NCBI GenBank assembly: GCA_900604495.1
Contig: UWOR01000004.1
Location: 222,362-286,361 of the forward strand
Origin: Desulfovibrio sp. Marseille-P6017
GTDB lineage: Bacteria; Bacillota_A; Clostridia; Peptostreptococcales; Peptostreptococcaceae
Length of the DNA stretch: 64,000 nucleotides
Reading direction: 5' to 3'
The notes under the pieces were generated by a model that ran no database searches, was not told the origin of the DNA, and saw nothing but the letters and a program-made list of their open reading frames with translations. This document shows positions 53,716 through 62,383 of this stretch, in pieces. The stretch's first letter is position 1. Every line of letters begins with the position of its first letter. The position numbers and the translations under genes were made by a program.

Positions 53716-53723
53716 ATTCCCTC

Positions 53724-54593
53724 CTATTTATATGCTGTTTTTGGATTTATTAATTGGCTAAATTTTTTCCCTATATTGTCTACCATAAGCGAAACTATTA
53801 CCAAACTTAAACCTGGGAAAAATGCTAACCACCATCTACCACTACTTAAGTATTTCATTGCTTCAGATAAGATAATACCAATTGCAGGTTCGTGAGGTGG
53901 TAACCCAAACCCTAAAAATGTAATAGATGCTTCATGTAAAACTGCATGTGGAAATACTAATACTATACCTACAAGCAATTGTGGAATTATATGTGGTAAT
54001 ATATGATTAGTAGCTATATATAAATTAGACTTGCCAAAGTTTCTAGATATCTTTGCGTAATCTGATTGTTTTATTTGAATAACTTCTGCTCTTATTACTC
54101 TAGTTAAAGATGGCCAATGAGTAAGTGATACACCTAAGATTACCCCCTTTAATCCTCCACCAACTGATATAGATATTAGTATTACTATTAATGTATGAGG
54201 AACTGATAATACTAAATCTATGAACCAACTTATAAATGAATCTACAGTGTTTCCTAAGGTAGCTCCAATTACACCTAATGTTAATGCTATTAATCCACTT
54301 ATAAATGATGATAATAACCCTATTTTCATACTTAAACTTAATCCCTTAATAGTTCTATATAGCATATTTCTTCCTACCCAATCAGTACCAAATAATAATT
54401 CTAAACTAGGCGCTTGATTCTTGTTAAGGAGATTTATAGATATTTGTTCCTCTGTTATTAAACTTCCAAATATAATTATACTTCCTAAAAATATAGTAAA
54501 AATACCTATAGAAATTAATGTTTTTTCCCTTATTCCAAAACTAATTTGGGACCTTTTATTATTATCAATATATACATTTCGAGCCTCATTCAT
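53724..54593 (-). CDS. Nickel/peptide-type ABC transporter permease (NikC/OppC-like)
   Basis: A 289-aa inner-membrane permease with an N-terminal segment (about 25-48) and five further spans. The EAA loop region is YAKISRNFGKSNLYIATNHILPH. It follows LLFGTDWVGRNMLYRTIKG, typical for OppC/NikC. Start ATG overlaps the stop of the partner permease as TAATG. It forms the channel with the other permease. Confidence 0.93.
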   Translation of the reverse strand: MNEARNVYIDNNKRSQISFGIREKTLISIGIFTIFLGSIIIFGSLITEEQISINLLNKNQAPSLELLFGTDWVGRNMLYRTIKGLSLSMKIGLLSSFISGLIALTLGVIGATLGNTVDSFISWFIDLVLSVPHTLIVILISISVGGGLKGVILGVSLTHWPSLTRVIRAEVIQIKQSDYAKISRNFGKSNLYIATNHILPHIIPQLLVGIVLVFPHAVLHEASITFLGFGLPPHEPAIGIILSEAMKYLSSGRWWLAFFPGLSLVIVSLMVDNIGKKFSQLINPKTAYK

Positions 54594-55585
54594 TATATTT
54601 CTTGTCCCTCCCTTATTCTTGGATCTATAACCTTATATAAAATATCAGCTATTAAGTTTCCTGTATATACAAATACTAAACTTATTATGACTATACCCAT
54701 TAGCAATGGTAAGTCTCCTTTTAATCCTGCTTGAACAGTGGCTTGACCAAGACCAGGGTATGAAAATACTTGCTCTGCAAAAACTGCTCCTGCAAATAGT
54801 TCACTAAATGATAAAAATTGTAATGTTATAGCTGGTAGTGAAACATTTTTTATAACATGATTAAAAACAATACTTTTCTTACTTTCTCCACGTGCTTTTG
54901 CAAAAAGTATATAGTCACTTTCTAATATTTCTATAACTTTTTCTCTAGTATGAAGACATATATTCGCAACACCTATTATACTTAGTGTCAGCGCTGGCAA
55001 TACAAGATGATTTATCATACTTTTAAATGTTACTTCTTCTGATAATACTCCTATTGGCACTCCAAGACCTACAGGGAACCATTTTAACTTTACTGCGAAT
55101 ATCATAATAAACAATATTCCTAACCAAAATGTAGGTGTAGAAATTAAAACATAGCAGTAGGACCTAATTACTTTATCTATAAATTTTCCTTCATTAATTC
55201 CTGATATTATTCCCATAATAAATCCTAATAGTCCTGATATAACCCAAGCTAATAACATAAGCGCCAATGATGCAATAAACCTTTCTCCTATAACATCTAC
55301 TACAGCTCTTCTATATATCATAGATGTACCCCAATCACCTTTAATCATAGATTTAAACCATGACATAAATTTTTCTACTGGTGGTTTATTTAGACCCCAA
55401 TGTTCAGCTATATTTTCACGCTGCTCTAAGCTTACCTTTGTATCTGCACCTACATATGCTGTAACTGGATCTATTGGAGAATATTCCATCAATGCAAATG
55501 TTATTATACATAAAGCAATTAAAAGCGATGCTAATCTTGCTAACTTTTTTAATATATATATGGCTAGATTTTTTCTATTTTTCAT
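54593..55585 (-). CDS. Nickel/peptide-type ABC transporter permease (NikB/OppB-like)
   Basis: A 330-aa permease. Start chosen at ATG 55585, with AAGGAAGG upstream; the frame from 55639 adds an implausible leader that crosses a hairpin. N-terminal LKKLARLASLLIALCIITFALMEYSPIDP is the standard OppB entry, and the EAA-type loop YILFAKARGESKKSIVFNHVIKN is present. About six membrane spans. Confidence 0.93.
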   Translation of the reverse strand: MKNRKNLAIYILKKLARLASLLIALCIITFALMEYSPIDPVTAYVGADTKVSLEQRENIAEHWGLNKPPVEKFMSWFKSMIKGDWGTSMIYRRAVVDVIGERFIASLALMLLAWVISGLLGFIMGIISGINEGKFIDKVIRSYCYVLISTPTFWLGILFIMIFAVKLKWFPVGLGVPIGVLSEEVTFKSMINHLVLPALTLSIIGVANICLHTREKVIEILESDYILFAKARGESKKSIVFNHVIKNVSLPAITLQFLSFSELFAGAVFAEQVFSYPGLGQATVQAGLKGDLPLLMGIVIISLVFVYTGNLIADILYKVIDPRIREGQEI

Positions 55586-55626
55586 ATATAAATTCCTTCC
55601 TTGAATATAGTTCATTAGTGCACAAG

Positions 55627-55653
55627 AGGGCATCCTCATATAGAGAATGTCCT
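55627..55653 (-). promoter_or_regulatory. Intercistronic stem-loop between binding-protein and permease genes
   Basis: AGGACATTCTC / GAGGATGCCCT on the minus strand, 11 pairs with one mismatch and one G-U, without a T-run. Such stems after binding-protein genes usually protect the upstream mRNA, giving excess binding protein. Confidence 0.55.
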
Positions 55654-55664
55654 ACCTTAATAAT

Positions 55665-57299
55665 TTATTTCCAACTCCACTCAGTTACATTATCAAATAT
55701 TCTTCCACCATGTGGTTGAACAACTGGAGTTCCTATATCTAAATCTTCGCTCATTATATATATATGATTAACATTTACAAGCCAAGCATAAGTAGCATCC
55801 CCTTTATTAGAAAATCCTGTAGAACCATCCCATTGAGCTTTTTTCCAAAACTCTAAAGCCTCTTCTTCATTTTCACTATCAATAGCCTGATCTATATAAC
55901 TATCGACAGTTTCATTTTTGTAGTAACCTGCATTATCCCAAGGTATTCCTCCCCCAGATGCTTTACTACTATATAGGTTGTATAATTCTGATGGATCTCC
56001 TGATCCAAATCCAAATAGAACTGCTTCTGAATGTATTTCATCTACTATATTATCCCAAGTCTTAACTTCTAAACTAACTTTAATTCCTAATTCTTTTGCT
56101 ACTTCAACAAATGCTAAGCCAAGTTCCTGTCTATATTTACCATCAGTATATAATAACTTAAATTCTGCTTCTAAACCATCTTTATCTATAGTTCCATCTG
56201 AATTTGTATCCTCCCAACCTGCGTTCTTTAATATTTCTTTAGCTTCATCTATATTTCCATCTTCTTTTATTATAGTTTCTTCATTTAACCAAGGCATTTT
56301 TTCAAGTCCTGTAGTTGATGGTGTCCCATATCCTTCTAGTACACCTTCAACTATCTCGTCTCTATCTACAGCTATATTTAAAGCTTTTCTTATTGCTTCA
56401 TCACTTGTTACATCATTTCCTATAGAGTTCCCATCATTATCTTTTTCTCCACTTTTTTGCATAGGGAATTCTACACCAAAAGTTTCTATTGTATCTAAAT
56501 CAACAATTTTTGTACCATCAACTTTTTCACTTGCTAAAGATCCTGTTATAGATGCCATATCAACATCTCCTGATTTTACCGCTGCATAAGCAGCATCAGT
56601 ATCTAAAAACACCATAGTAAGTTTATCTATGCCTGCAGCATCACCATAATAATCTTCATTTTTTTCTGCTATAACTTGTTGACCTTTATCCCATTGTACA
56701 AATTTAAATGGTCCAGATCCAATTGGATTGTCTGCGAAATTTTCATTATGAGCATGTTTGGGAACAATTCCTAAATACGCTAATTTTTCAATAAATGTTG
56801 ACTGTGGTTTAGTAAGTTTAAACTCTATTGTATTCTCATCTATAGCTGTTACACTTTCTAGCATTGTTAAATCTATTTCAGAACCACTCTCTTTCGCAGT
56901 TTCATATGTATAAACAACATCTTCACTTGTTAAAGATTCCCCATCAGTAAATTTAACATCATCCCTTATTTTCACTATCCATGTTAATCTATCTTCAGAC
57001 ACTTCATATCCTGTAGCTATATCATTTTCTATTCCTAATTCTTTATCTCTTTTAAATAAAGTACTAAAAAATACTTTTGTCATAGAACCATGTCCGCCTG
57101 TTGTAGCATCAAACCCAGCTTCTAGCTCACTTGCTACTGCAACTACAAGCTCATTATTAGACTTTCTTTCACTTACTGCACTAGCTTTAGATGAATCATT
57201 ATTCTTTGAATCAGTATTAGAACATCCTACTAAAGATATTGTTGTAAGTGATAAAACTAACATTAATGAAATAGATTTTCTTAATTTTTTTAGTATCAT
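55665..57299 (-). CDS. Nickel/peptide-type ABC transporter substrate-binding lipoprotein
   Basis: A 544-aa lipoprotein of the SBP_bac_5 (NikA/OppA) class with lipobox SLVGC (Cys26). Motifs: AVASELEAGFDATTGGHG at the mature N-terminus, VSEDRLTWIVKIRDDVKFTDG, NPIGSGPFKFVQW and C-terminal VQPHGGRIFDNVTEW, where a His near the end is typical for nickel-type members. The start has GGGGGAG upstream. It is the first gene of the importer operon (SBP-permease-permease-ATPase-ATPase). Confidence 0.92.
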   Translation of the reverse strand: MILKKLRKSISLMLVLSLTTISLVGCSNTDSKNNDSSKASAVSERKSNNELVVAVASELEAGFDATTGGHGSMTKVFFSTLFKRDKELGIENDIATGYEVSEDRLTWIVKIRDDVKFTDGESLTSEDVVYTYETAKESGSEIDLTMLESVTAIDENTIEFKLTKPQSTFIEKLAYLGIVPKHAHNENFADNPIGSGPFKFVQWDKGQQVIAEKNEDYYGDAAGIDKLTMVFLDTDAAYAAVKSGDVDMASITGSLASEKVDGTKIVDLDTIETFGVEFPMQKSGEKDNDGNSIGNDVTSDEAIRKALNIAVDRDEIVEGVLEGYGTPSTTGLEKMPWLNEETIIKEDGNIDEAKEILKNAGWEDTNSDGTIDKDGLEAEFKLLYTDGKYRQELGLAFVEVAKELGIKVSLEVKTWDNIVDEIHSEAVLFGFGSGDPSELYNLYSSKASGGGIPWDNAGYYKNETVDSYIDQAIDSENEEEALEFWKKAQWDGSTGFSNKGDATYAWLVNVNHIYIMSEDLDIGTPVVQPHGGRIFDNVTEWSWK

Positions 57300-57339
57300 T
57301 TTTACTCCCCCTTATAATAGATACATTTCTCCATAAAAA

Positions 57340-57409
57340 AAGGCTTTTATATGTATTTTAATAAAATTATGTATCCTCACATAAAATTACTTTTACATAT
57401 AAAAACCTT
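57340..57409 (-). promoter_or_regulatory. Leader hairpin with U-run before the importer operon (terminator/attenuator)
   Basis: On the minus strand AAGGTTTTTATATGTA (57394-57409) pairs with TACATATAAAAGCCTT (57340-57355), one G-U, followed by T7, about 35 bases before the start codon at 57299. An inner stem (TTATGT/ACATAA) fills the loop. It either ends the BMP transcript from 57536 or attenuates a transcript from the promoter at 57464-57493. Confidence 0.6.
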
Positions 57410-57463
57410 CATGGTTCTAATTTATTACTTCTTCTTTCATAGAAGAACTTATTTTATACTTAA

Positions 57464-57493
57464 ATTATGGCACACATGTCAAAATATTGTCAA
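57464..57493 (-). promoter_or_regulatory. Promoter of the importer operon
   Basis: Minus-strand TTGACA (57488-57493), 18 bases, CATAAT (57464-57469). It lies upstream of the leader hairpin, so the hairpin would be in its transcript. Confidence 0.55.
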
Positions 57494-57535
57494 TTTATAT
57501 CGTGGTACATTTTGTCTTAAATATCGACAAATACT

Positions 57536-58552
57536 CTAGTTGATTTTAATCTCCCCATTTACAATTCTATCTTGTTGCTCTTTTATTATATCTAATACCT
57601 CACTTGGTACATTAATATCTGTAGTAGGTGCTATTCCAACCCCACCTTCTTTTAATCCATATACAGTAACTTGTCCACCTTTAAACTTACCTTCTTTAGC
57701 TTGCTCTATTATATCATATACACCTATGTCGACTCTTTTCATTGCTGAGGTTATTACATTATTTGGAGCTAAACTATTTTGATCCATATCAACACCTATT
57801 GCATACTTATTTTGTTCTTTAGCTGACTCTATAGCTCCTGTACCAACATTTCCTGCAGCTGAAAATATAATATCTATATTTTTAGAATACATCTGATTTG
57901 CTATAGATTTACCCAAACTAGCATCGTCGTATGAATTTGCATATTGAGATAGTAAGTCTACTCCTTCTTTGCCATCTTTAACACCCTTTTTAAATCCTTC
58001 TTCAAATCTAGTTATATTAGGATCTTTCATACCACCTATAAAACCAACTTTATTAGTTTCCGTCATATTGCTAGCTATTAATCCAACTAAATAAGCAACT
58101 TCTCTTTCATCAAAAGTTACACAAGCCATATTTTGAGGAATTTCCTTTCCTTCCTCTTCATAATTATGATCTATAATTACAAAGTTTCTATCTTCATATA
58201 TTTGAGCGGCTTCTAACATAGCTTTTGCTGTAGTATAACCTACACCTATCACTAGGTCTACATCTTGGTCTATAAATGTCTCTATATTAGGCTTATAATC
58301 TGCCTCTTGGTTTGCTTCTAAATAATTTCCTATAACCCCTAGATTCTCTTTTGCTTTATCAAATCCTTCTAGTGATGATTGATTGAAGCTTTGATCATTT
58401 GCACCACCTTCTCCAAGAACAATACCAATTTTAAACTCATATGTACTTTCTGCCTCTGCATCATTACTATTTGTTGAATTACATCCTATTACCCCAAAAG
58501 TAAAGACTACGCTTAGCATTATTAAAAATAATAATTTCATTTTTTTCTTCAT
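57536..58552 (-). CDS. BMP family lipoprotein (third paralog)
   Basis: A 338-aa lipoprotein with lipobox GVIGC (Cys24). It has the BMP motifs IVLGEGGANDQSFNQSSLEG and EGGVGIAPTTD, so it is a paralog of copies A and B at the left end but more diverged. It stands between cbiO and the nik-like importer without its own ATPase or permease. In other bacteria BMP proteins bind nucleosides; here a corrinoid-linked ligand or simply nucleoside scavenging through the left-end transporter are both possible. Its promoter carries a perfect operator palindrome. Confidence 0.9.
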   Translation of the reverse strand: MKKKMKLLFLIMLSVVFTFGVIGCNSTNSNDAEAESTYEFKIGIVLGEGGANDQSFNQSSLEGFDKAKENLGVIGNYLEANQEADYKPNIETFIDQDVDLVIGVGYTTAKAMLEAAQIYEDRNFVIIDHNYEEEGKEIPQNMACVTFDEREVAYLVGLIASNMTETNKVGFIGGMKDPNITRFEEGFKKGVKDGKEGVDLLSQYANSYDDASLGKSIANQMYSKNIDIIFSAAGNVGTGAIESAKEQNKYAIGVDMDQNSLAPNNVITSAMKRVDIGVYDIIEQAKEGKFKGGQVTVYGLKEGGVGIAPTTDINVPSEVLDIIKEQQDRIVNGEIKIN

Positions 58553-58585
58553 AGTATTCCTCCTAAACCCCAGTTTATATGTTAT

Positions 58586-58614
58586 ATTTTACCAAGTGTA
58601 TATACACTTGTAAA
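58586..58614 (-). promoter_or_regulatory. Promoter of the third BMP gene
   Basis: Minus-strand TTTACA (58609-58614), 17 bases, TAAAAT (58586-58591). The start codon lies about 33 bases downstream of the -10. Confidence 0.65.
58593..58610. promoter_or_regulatory. 18-bp perfect operator palindrome in the promoter spacer
   Basis: CAAGTGTATATACACTTG, self-complementary over all 18 bases, fills the space between -35 and -10 and overlaps the -35 edge. This position is that of a repressor operator. The regulator is unknown and not adjacent. Confidence 0.7.
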
Positions 58615-58624
58615 TACAAAATAT

Positions 58625-58651
58625 CCCTAGAACTTTGGAGAAATTCTAGGG
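58625..58651 (-). terminator. Terminator after cbiO
   Basis: CCCTAGAA (8 bases, minus strand) pairs exactly with TTCTAGGG around an 11-base loop, followed by ATATTTTG. It insulates the BMP promoter from the riboswitch-controlled transcript. Confidence 0.5.
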
Positions 58652-58711
58652 TACCATCAAATTTGGTTAAGGGTTATTTATTTAATCTATATAAAATAGG
58701 TTGAGGGCTAA

Positions 58712-59530
58712 TTAAGGATTTACTATTACTTTAGACTTACTCCAAAACTTATATAACTCTTCTTCAGTCCTAAATAATGGTAAATCTAAGTTATTATGAA
58801 GCTTTACTAACCAAGGTAACTCTAAACCTGCTCTTAATATCTTTTTTTCATCATTAAAAACAGTATCTGTTCTACCTTCGCTAATTATTTCACCTTGATT
58901 TAAAACATATATATAGTCACAGATTTCATATATTAAATTCATATCATGACTAGAAATAACAATTTTTATACCTTTCTTTTTTAAATTATTTATAATATCA
59001 ACTATAGCTCTAGTACTAATTGGATCTAATCCTGCAGTTGGCTCATCTAAAAGTACCATTTTATTTTCCATAGCTATAACAGATGCTATAGCTACCCTTT
59101 TTTTCTGTCCATAGCTTAAAAAGTGTACAGGTCTATCAATAAGATGTAATCCATTTACTGATTCAAGTGCTTTAGTTATTCTTTCTTTTATGATACTTTC
59201 TTTTATACCTAAATTTCGTAAAGCAAATGCTATATCATCATAAACCATAGAGTAAAATATTTGTTTTTCAGGATCTTGAAACACTATCCCTACTTCTTTT
59301 CTTAAATCATATAGATACTTTTTGTTATATTTAATAATATCATTTTTAAATAATATAGTTCCTAAATCTGGCTTTAAAATACCCATCATATTCATAAATA
59401 ATGTGGATTTTCCAGAACCATTGCTACCTATTATCCCTATTATATCTCCTTTATCAAAATCCATATTTATATTTGATAAAGCTAGTTTATCCTTTTCATA
59501 CTTATAAGTTAAGTTATTTATTTTAAACAT
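58712..59530 (-). CDS. cbiO: ECF/CbiO-type transporter ATP-binding protein
   Basis: A 272-aa ATPase of the energy-coupling-factor class. Walker A IGSNGSGKSTLF, the Q-loop QDPEKQIFYSMVYDDIAFALRNLG, signature LSYGQKKRVAIA and Walker B MVLLDEPTAGLDP are all present; the LSYGQ and QDPE forms are typical of cobalt and ECF ATPases. It is next to cbiQ (1-base gap) under a cobalamin riboswitch, so cobalt or a corrinoid precursor is the probable substrate. Confidence 0.94.
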   Translation of the reverse strand: MFKINNLTYKYEKDKLALSNINMDFDKGDIIGIIGSNGSGKSTLFMNMMGILKPDLGTILFKNDIIKYNKKYLYDLRKEVGIVFQDPEKQIFYSMVYDDIAFALRNLGIKESIIKERITKALESVNGLHLIDRPVHFLSYGQKKRVAIASVIAMENKMVLLDEPTAGLDPISTRAIVDIINNLKKKGIKIVISSHDMNLIYEICDYIYVLNQGEIISEGRTDTVFNDEKKILRAGLELPWLVKLHNNLDLPLFRTEEELYKFWSKSKVIVNP

Positions 59531-59531
59531 A

Positions 59532-60221
59532 CTATTCTCCTACTATATAGAATCTATCATCATATAATTTCATGTCTAACGATATACACATCTCTTCATA
59601 TCTAATCATCATTCTCTTATATAATAAATTTCCCAAAAGCCCAAAAGACTTATAAGATGTCTTTAGGTTTGTATATCCAAATCTTAACTCCTGAGACTTA
59701 CGTATATCTGATACTTCTTCTAAAAATATAAATATAAATCTATAAATTAACATTGATAACTCTAAAATTATAGTTGGCATATGTAAACTTTTAAATATAA
59801 ATAAAAGTTGATTAAATGGTATCGTTAATATTATAAAATAAACACAAGTCAAACATGACATTGCTCTAAATAATATTTGAAGTGATATATTTAGTGATTC
59901 TTTAGAAATACCTATATAATTGCTACATATACAAAAGCTTTTAATTAGTAAGTTTGGATCATTAGATATATTTATAAGAGTCGTAGTTATACTCATAATT
60001 AAAAATATCATTGGTATCTTCAAGAGCTTTATATAACCCTTTATATCGATTTTAGCAATTCCAACTATTATTACACTCATTAATAAAATAATAAGTGATA
60101 AAATAATTAAATTTTTTATTAACATAGATCCTAATAAAAAAATTATACCTACTGCAAATCTTATATTTGGATTTGTATGTATTAATTTATTTGAATAAGC
60201 ATATTTATCAATTATTATCAT
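59532..60221 (-). CDS. cbiQ: CbiQ-type ECF transporter transmembrane protein
   Basis: A 229-aa membrane protein (T component) with about five spans. N-terminal NKLIHTNPNIRFAVGIIFLLG and the coupling-helix motif VSDIRKSQELRFGYTNLKTSYKSFG are the CbiQ hallmarks (second part of the usual Ala-Arg-Gly coupling motifs is SLDMKLYDDRF). It follows a cobalamin riboswitch. No CbiM/CbiN or other S component lies next to it, so it must pair with one elsewhere. Confidence 0.92.
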   Translation of the reverse strand: MIIIDKYAYSNKLIHTNPNIRFAVGIIFLLGSMLIKNLIILSLIILLMSVIIVGIAKIDIKGYIKLLKIPMIFLIMSITTTLINISNDPNLLIKSFCICSNYIGISKESLNISLQILFRAMSCLTCVYFIILTIPFNQLLFIFKSLHMPTIILELSMLIYRFIFIFLEEVSDIRKSQELRFGYTNLKTSYKSFGLLGNLLYKRMMIRYEEMCISLDMKLYDDRFYIVGE

Positions 60222-60257
60222 ATTAATATCTTCCTTCTGTATATATTATAAATAAAA

Positions 60258-60283
60258 AAAGCCTAACTATTTGGTTAGGCTTT
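60258..60283 (-). terminator. Rho-independent terminator of the cobalamin riboswitch
   Basis: AAAGCCTAAC pairs with GTTAGGCTTT around a 6-base loop, followed on the minus strand by T7. It lies 37 bases before cbiQ and 70 bases after the aptamer, so it is the likely expression platform. Confidence 0.85.
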
Positions 60284-60352
60284 AATCTCATAATAAAATC
60301 ACCTGATATGTGATTCACCATAATCTTTTCCTCCCCGAAAAAGTTATTTTAA

Positions 60353-60524
60353 AATATCATAGGCAGGTCTCCTGACTTAGCTTCATTCTACTCCTTCTCC
60401 TTCCCATAGTAACTAATACCACAGTGGTTTTTAAAAGTTTCGTCCACCTTACAGTAGCGGGGGCTGTAGAGGAATTTCACCTCTTTCCCTATTAATCTAA
60501 TTCATGTTAGAACCTATTGATACT
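60353..60524 (-). ncRNA. Cobalamin (B12) riboswitch upstream of cbiQO
   Basis: On the minus strand the conserved blocks appear in order: GGGAAAGAGGTGAAATTCC, GCCCCCGCTACTGTAAGG, GAAACT with AACCACTG, GGGAAGGAGAAGGAG and the B12 box AAGTCAGGAGACCTGCC. P1 closes between AGTATC-ATAGG (60513-60524) and CCTAT-GATATT (60353-60365). It should reduce cbiQO expression when adenosyl- or methylcobalamin is plentiful, through the terminator at 60258-60283. Confidence 0.96.
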
Positions 60525-60595
60525 TTTTTATTTAATTTACATCTTTGTACTAATATCTATTTCTATATTATAATTTATATTCCTTTTTTATATTT

Positions 60596-62368
60596 TTAAT
60601 TTTCTATAATTTTTTTTAAATAATTTGAAACAATATCTGAGAATTTTTCTATGTCTCTAGTATATATAAAATCTTTTCCATAGATTAATTTTTCTGCATC
60701 AATTTCATTTTCTTTACCTGTAAATACTCCTAAGACTAAAATTTCATTTTGTCTAGCAATTCTTACTTCTTTAGCAGTATCATTTACAGCTATTTTACCT
60801 TTATAAGATATTTCACCTCTTATACTTCGTTCTTTACTTGAACCAAATTTAACATCATTAGGTTTTCCATCACTTAGTACTATTAAAATTTTATTTTCTT
60901 CTTCCCTTTCTAATAAACCTTCACATACAGATTTTATAGCAAGACCATCTCTATTGTTACCAGAACAAAAATACTCAAATATATTATCATTTTTATCTAT
61001 AGAGTCGTTATAATCTCTAAACCTTTTTAAAATTGTATAATCTAAAAAGCTAGAAAATGCGCTAACTCTATTAGGTATACCTGCCAGTGTAAGAGCACTA
61101 GAGATTATGTATACTTGTATTGCAACTTGATACTGATTTCTACTTTGTGAACCACTTGAGTCTAACAATATGTCAATTACATATCTTCCTTTTTTGTTTT
61201 CTATATTTCTATAAAATATTTTAGTATTATTACTTCTTCCAACCCTCCATGCCCTTTTTGCATCAATAGTCCCGTAATCTGAATAAATTCTATCTGTAAT
61301 ATTTTCTTCTACAAGTATCCTCATTAAATTTTCTTTTAATCTATTTATACTTCTTTTATACACTCTTATATTTTCTCTGTACTTTTTCAAATTATTTTCT
61401 TTATGTCTTGTAACATATTTAACTTGAAAAACATTTTTACATTCTGATCTTAAAACTCCTTCTGTAAAATGCACCCTACATCCCTCATGTACATTTCTAC
61501 AATTTTTAACTTCTATTCTTTTTATTTCACTTTTATTTAAATACGATTTTCCATAGTAATATTCTATTTTATCATAAATTTTATTAGCAATTTCCTCATC
61601 GATATATATAACTCTATTAAGTGAACTTTTCTCACTATTAACTTTCCTTTCTCCTATACTTTCAACTAGCATAGAAGAAGATATTGAGTTAAGTTCATTT
61701 TCTATAGAATCTTCCTCATCACTATATAATTCATCATACATAAAATCTGAAAATGTATCAAAATCTATATCTACATCTTTGAAGTCTATATCTTGGCTAC
61801 ATTCACTTAATTTTAAATCTTGTTTTATTTCATTAAAATATCTTATATAAAGTTTATCTATATCTTTTAATATTTCTACTAATTCATTACCTAGGTTTAT
61901 ATTTTTAATATCATTTATAATTCTTCTACTTAACCCATCTACAAAAGGATGTTTTCCTATACCTTCTAAAATAAATATATACTTAATTTTTTGTAAAATA
62001 TCATTTTTATATATTGTATTAAATTCATTAATTATATCTTTATATGCCTTTGATCTTATATCTTCAATTCCAGGCCTATCCTTTATAACCTTAGATTCTA
62101 CTAAGTTATTTAAAACTACTTGTAATAGAGTTAATAAAGTATCTTTATTATATCCTTTATTAACTCTATTGGGTAAATACTTCTTCACTATATTCCAATC
62201 TACATACTTTCTTCTAGCTCCAGCCATAATTCCCAAATATAAATATACATCTTTTGAAGAGTAATTTTTTTCTAAAACTTCAATATGTTCATTATAATTT
62301 CCACTTATAGTCCAAGCAATATTATTAACTCTATTATCTAAATCATAATCACTATATACCCATTTCAT
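60596..62368 (-). CDS. VWA-domain protein, CobT/NorD-like partner of a MoxR ATPase
   Basis: A 590-aa cytosolic protein. The first 390 residues are helical and mostly unrecognised, with an acidic stretch (200-235) and a Cys/His-bearing segment (CRNVHEGCRVHFTEG, near 298). The C-terminal von Willebrand A domain (about 395-590) has the MIDAS motif DSSGSQS (Asp403) and LSDGKPNDVKFG. The layout is that of CobT (VWA partner in the cobaltochelatase) and NorD. It is 15 bases downstream of the AAA+ gene and 70 bases before a B12 riboswitch. Metal insertion or metalloenzyme activation is likely; cobalt is inferred from context. Confidence 0.82.
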   Translation of the reverse strand: MKWVYSDYDLDNRVNNIAWTISGNYNEHIEVLEKNYSSKDVYLYLGIMAGARRKYVDWNIVKKYLPNRVNKGYNKDTLLTLLQVVLNNLVESKVIKDRPGIEDIRSKAYKDIINEFNTIYKNDILQKIKYIFILEGIGKHPFVDGLSRRIINDIKNINLGNELVEILKDIDKLYIRYFNEIKQDLKLSECSQDIDFKDVDIDFDTFSDFMYDELYSDEEDSIENELNSISSSMLVESIGERKVNSEKSSLNRVIYIDEEIANKIYDKIEYYYGKSYLNKSEIKRIEVKNCRNVHEGCRVHFTEGVLRSECKNVFQVKYVTRHKENNLKKYRENIRVYKRSINRLKENLMRILVEENITDRIYSDYGTIDAKRAWRVGRSNNTKIFYRNIENKKGRYVIDILLDSSGSQSRNQYQVAIQVYIISSALTLAGIPNRVSAFSSFLDYTILKRFRDYNDSIDKNDNIFEYFCSGNNRDGLAIKSVCEGLLEREEENKILIVLSDGKPNDVKFGSSKERSIRGEISYKGKIAVNDTAKEVRIARQNEILVLGVFTGKENEIDAEKLIYGKDFIYTRDIEKFSDIVSNYLKKIIEN

Positions 62369-62383
62369 AGTATCACCTAAATA

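Noticed and set aside
55978..56589. 203-codon plus-strand frame inside the binding-protein gene
   Set aside because: Antisense shadow of an intact 544-aa lipoprotein gene; Ser/Pro-rich composition without domain.
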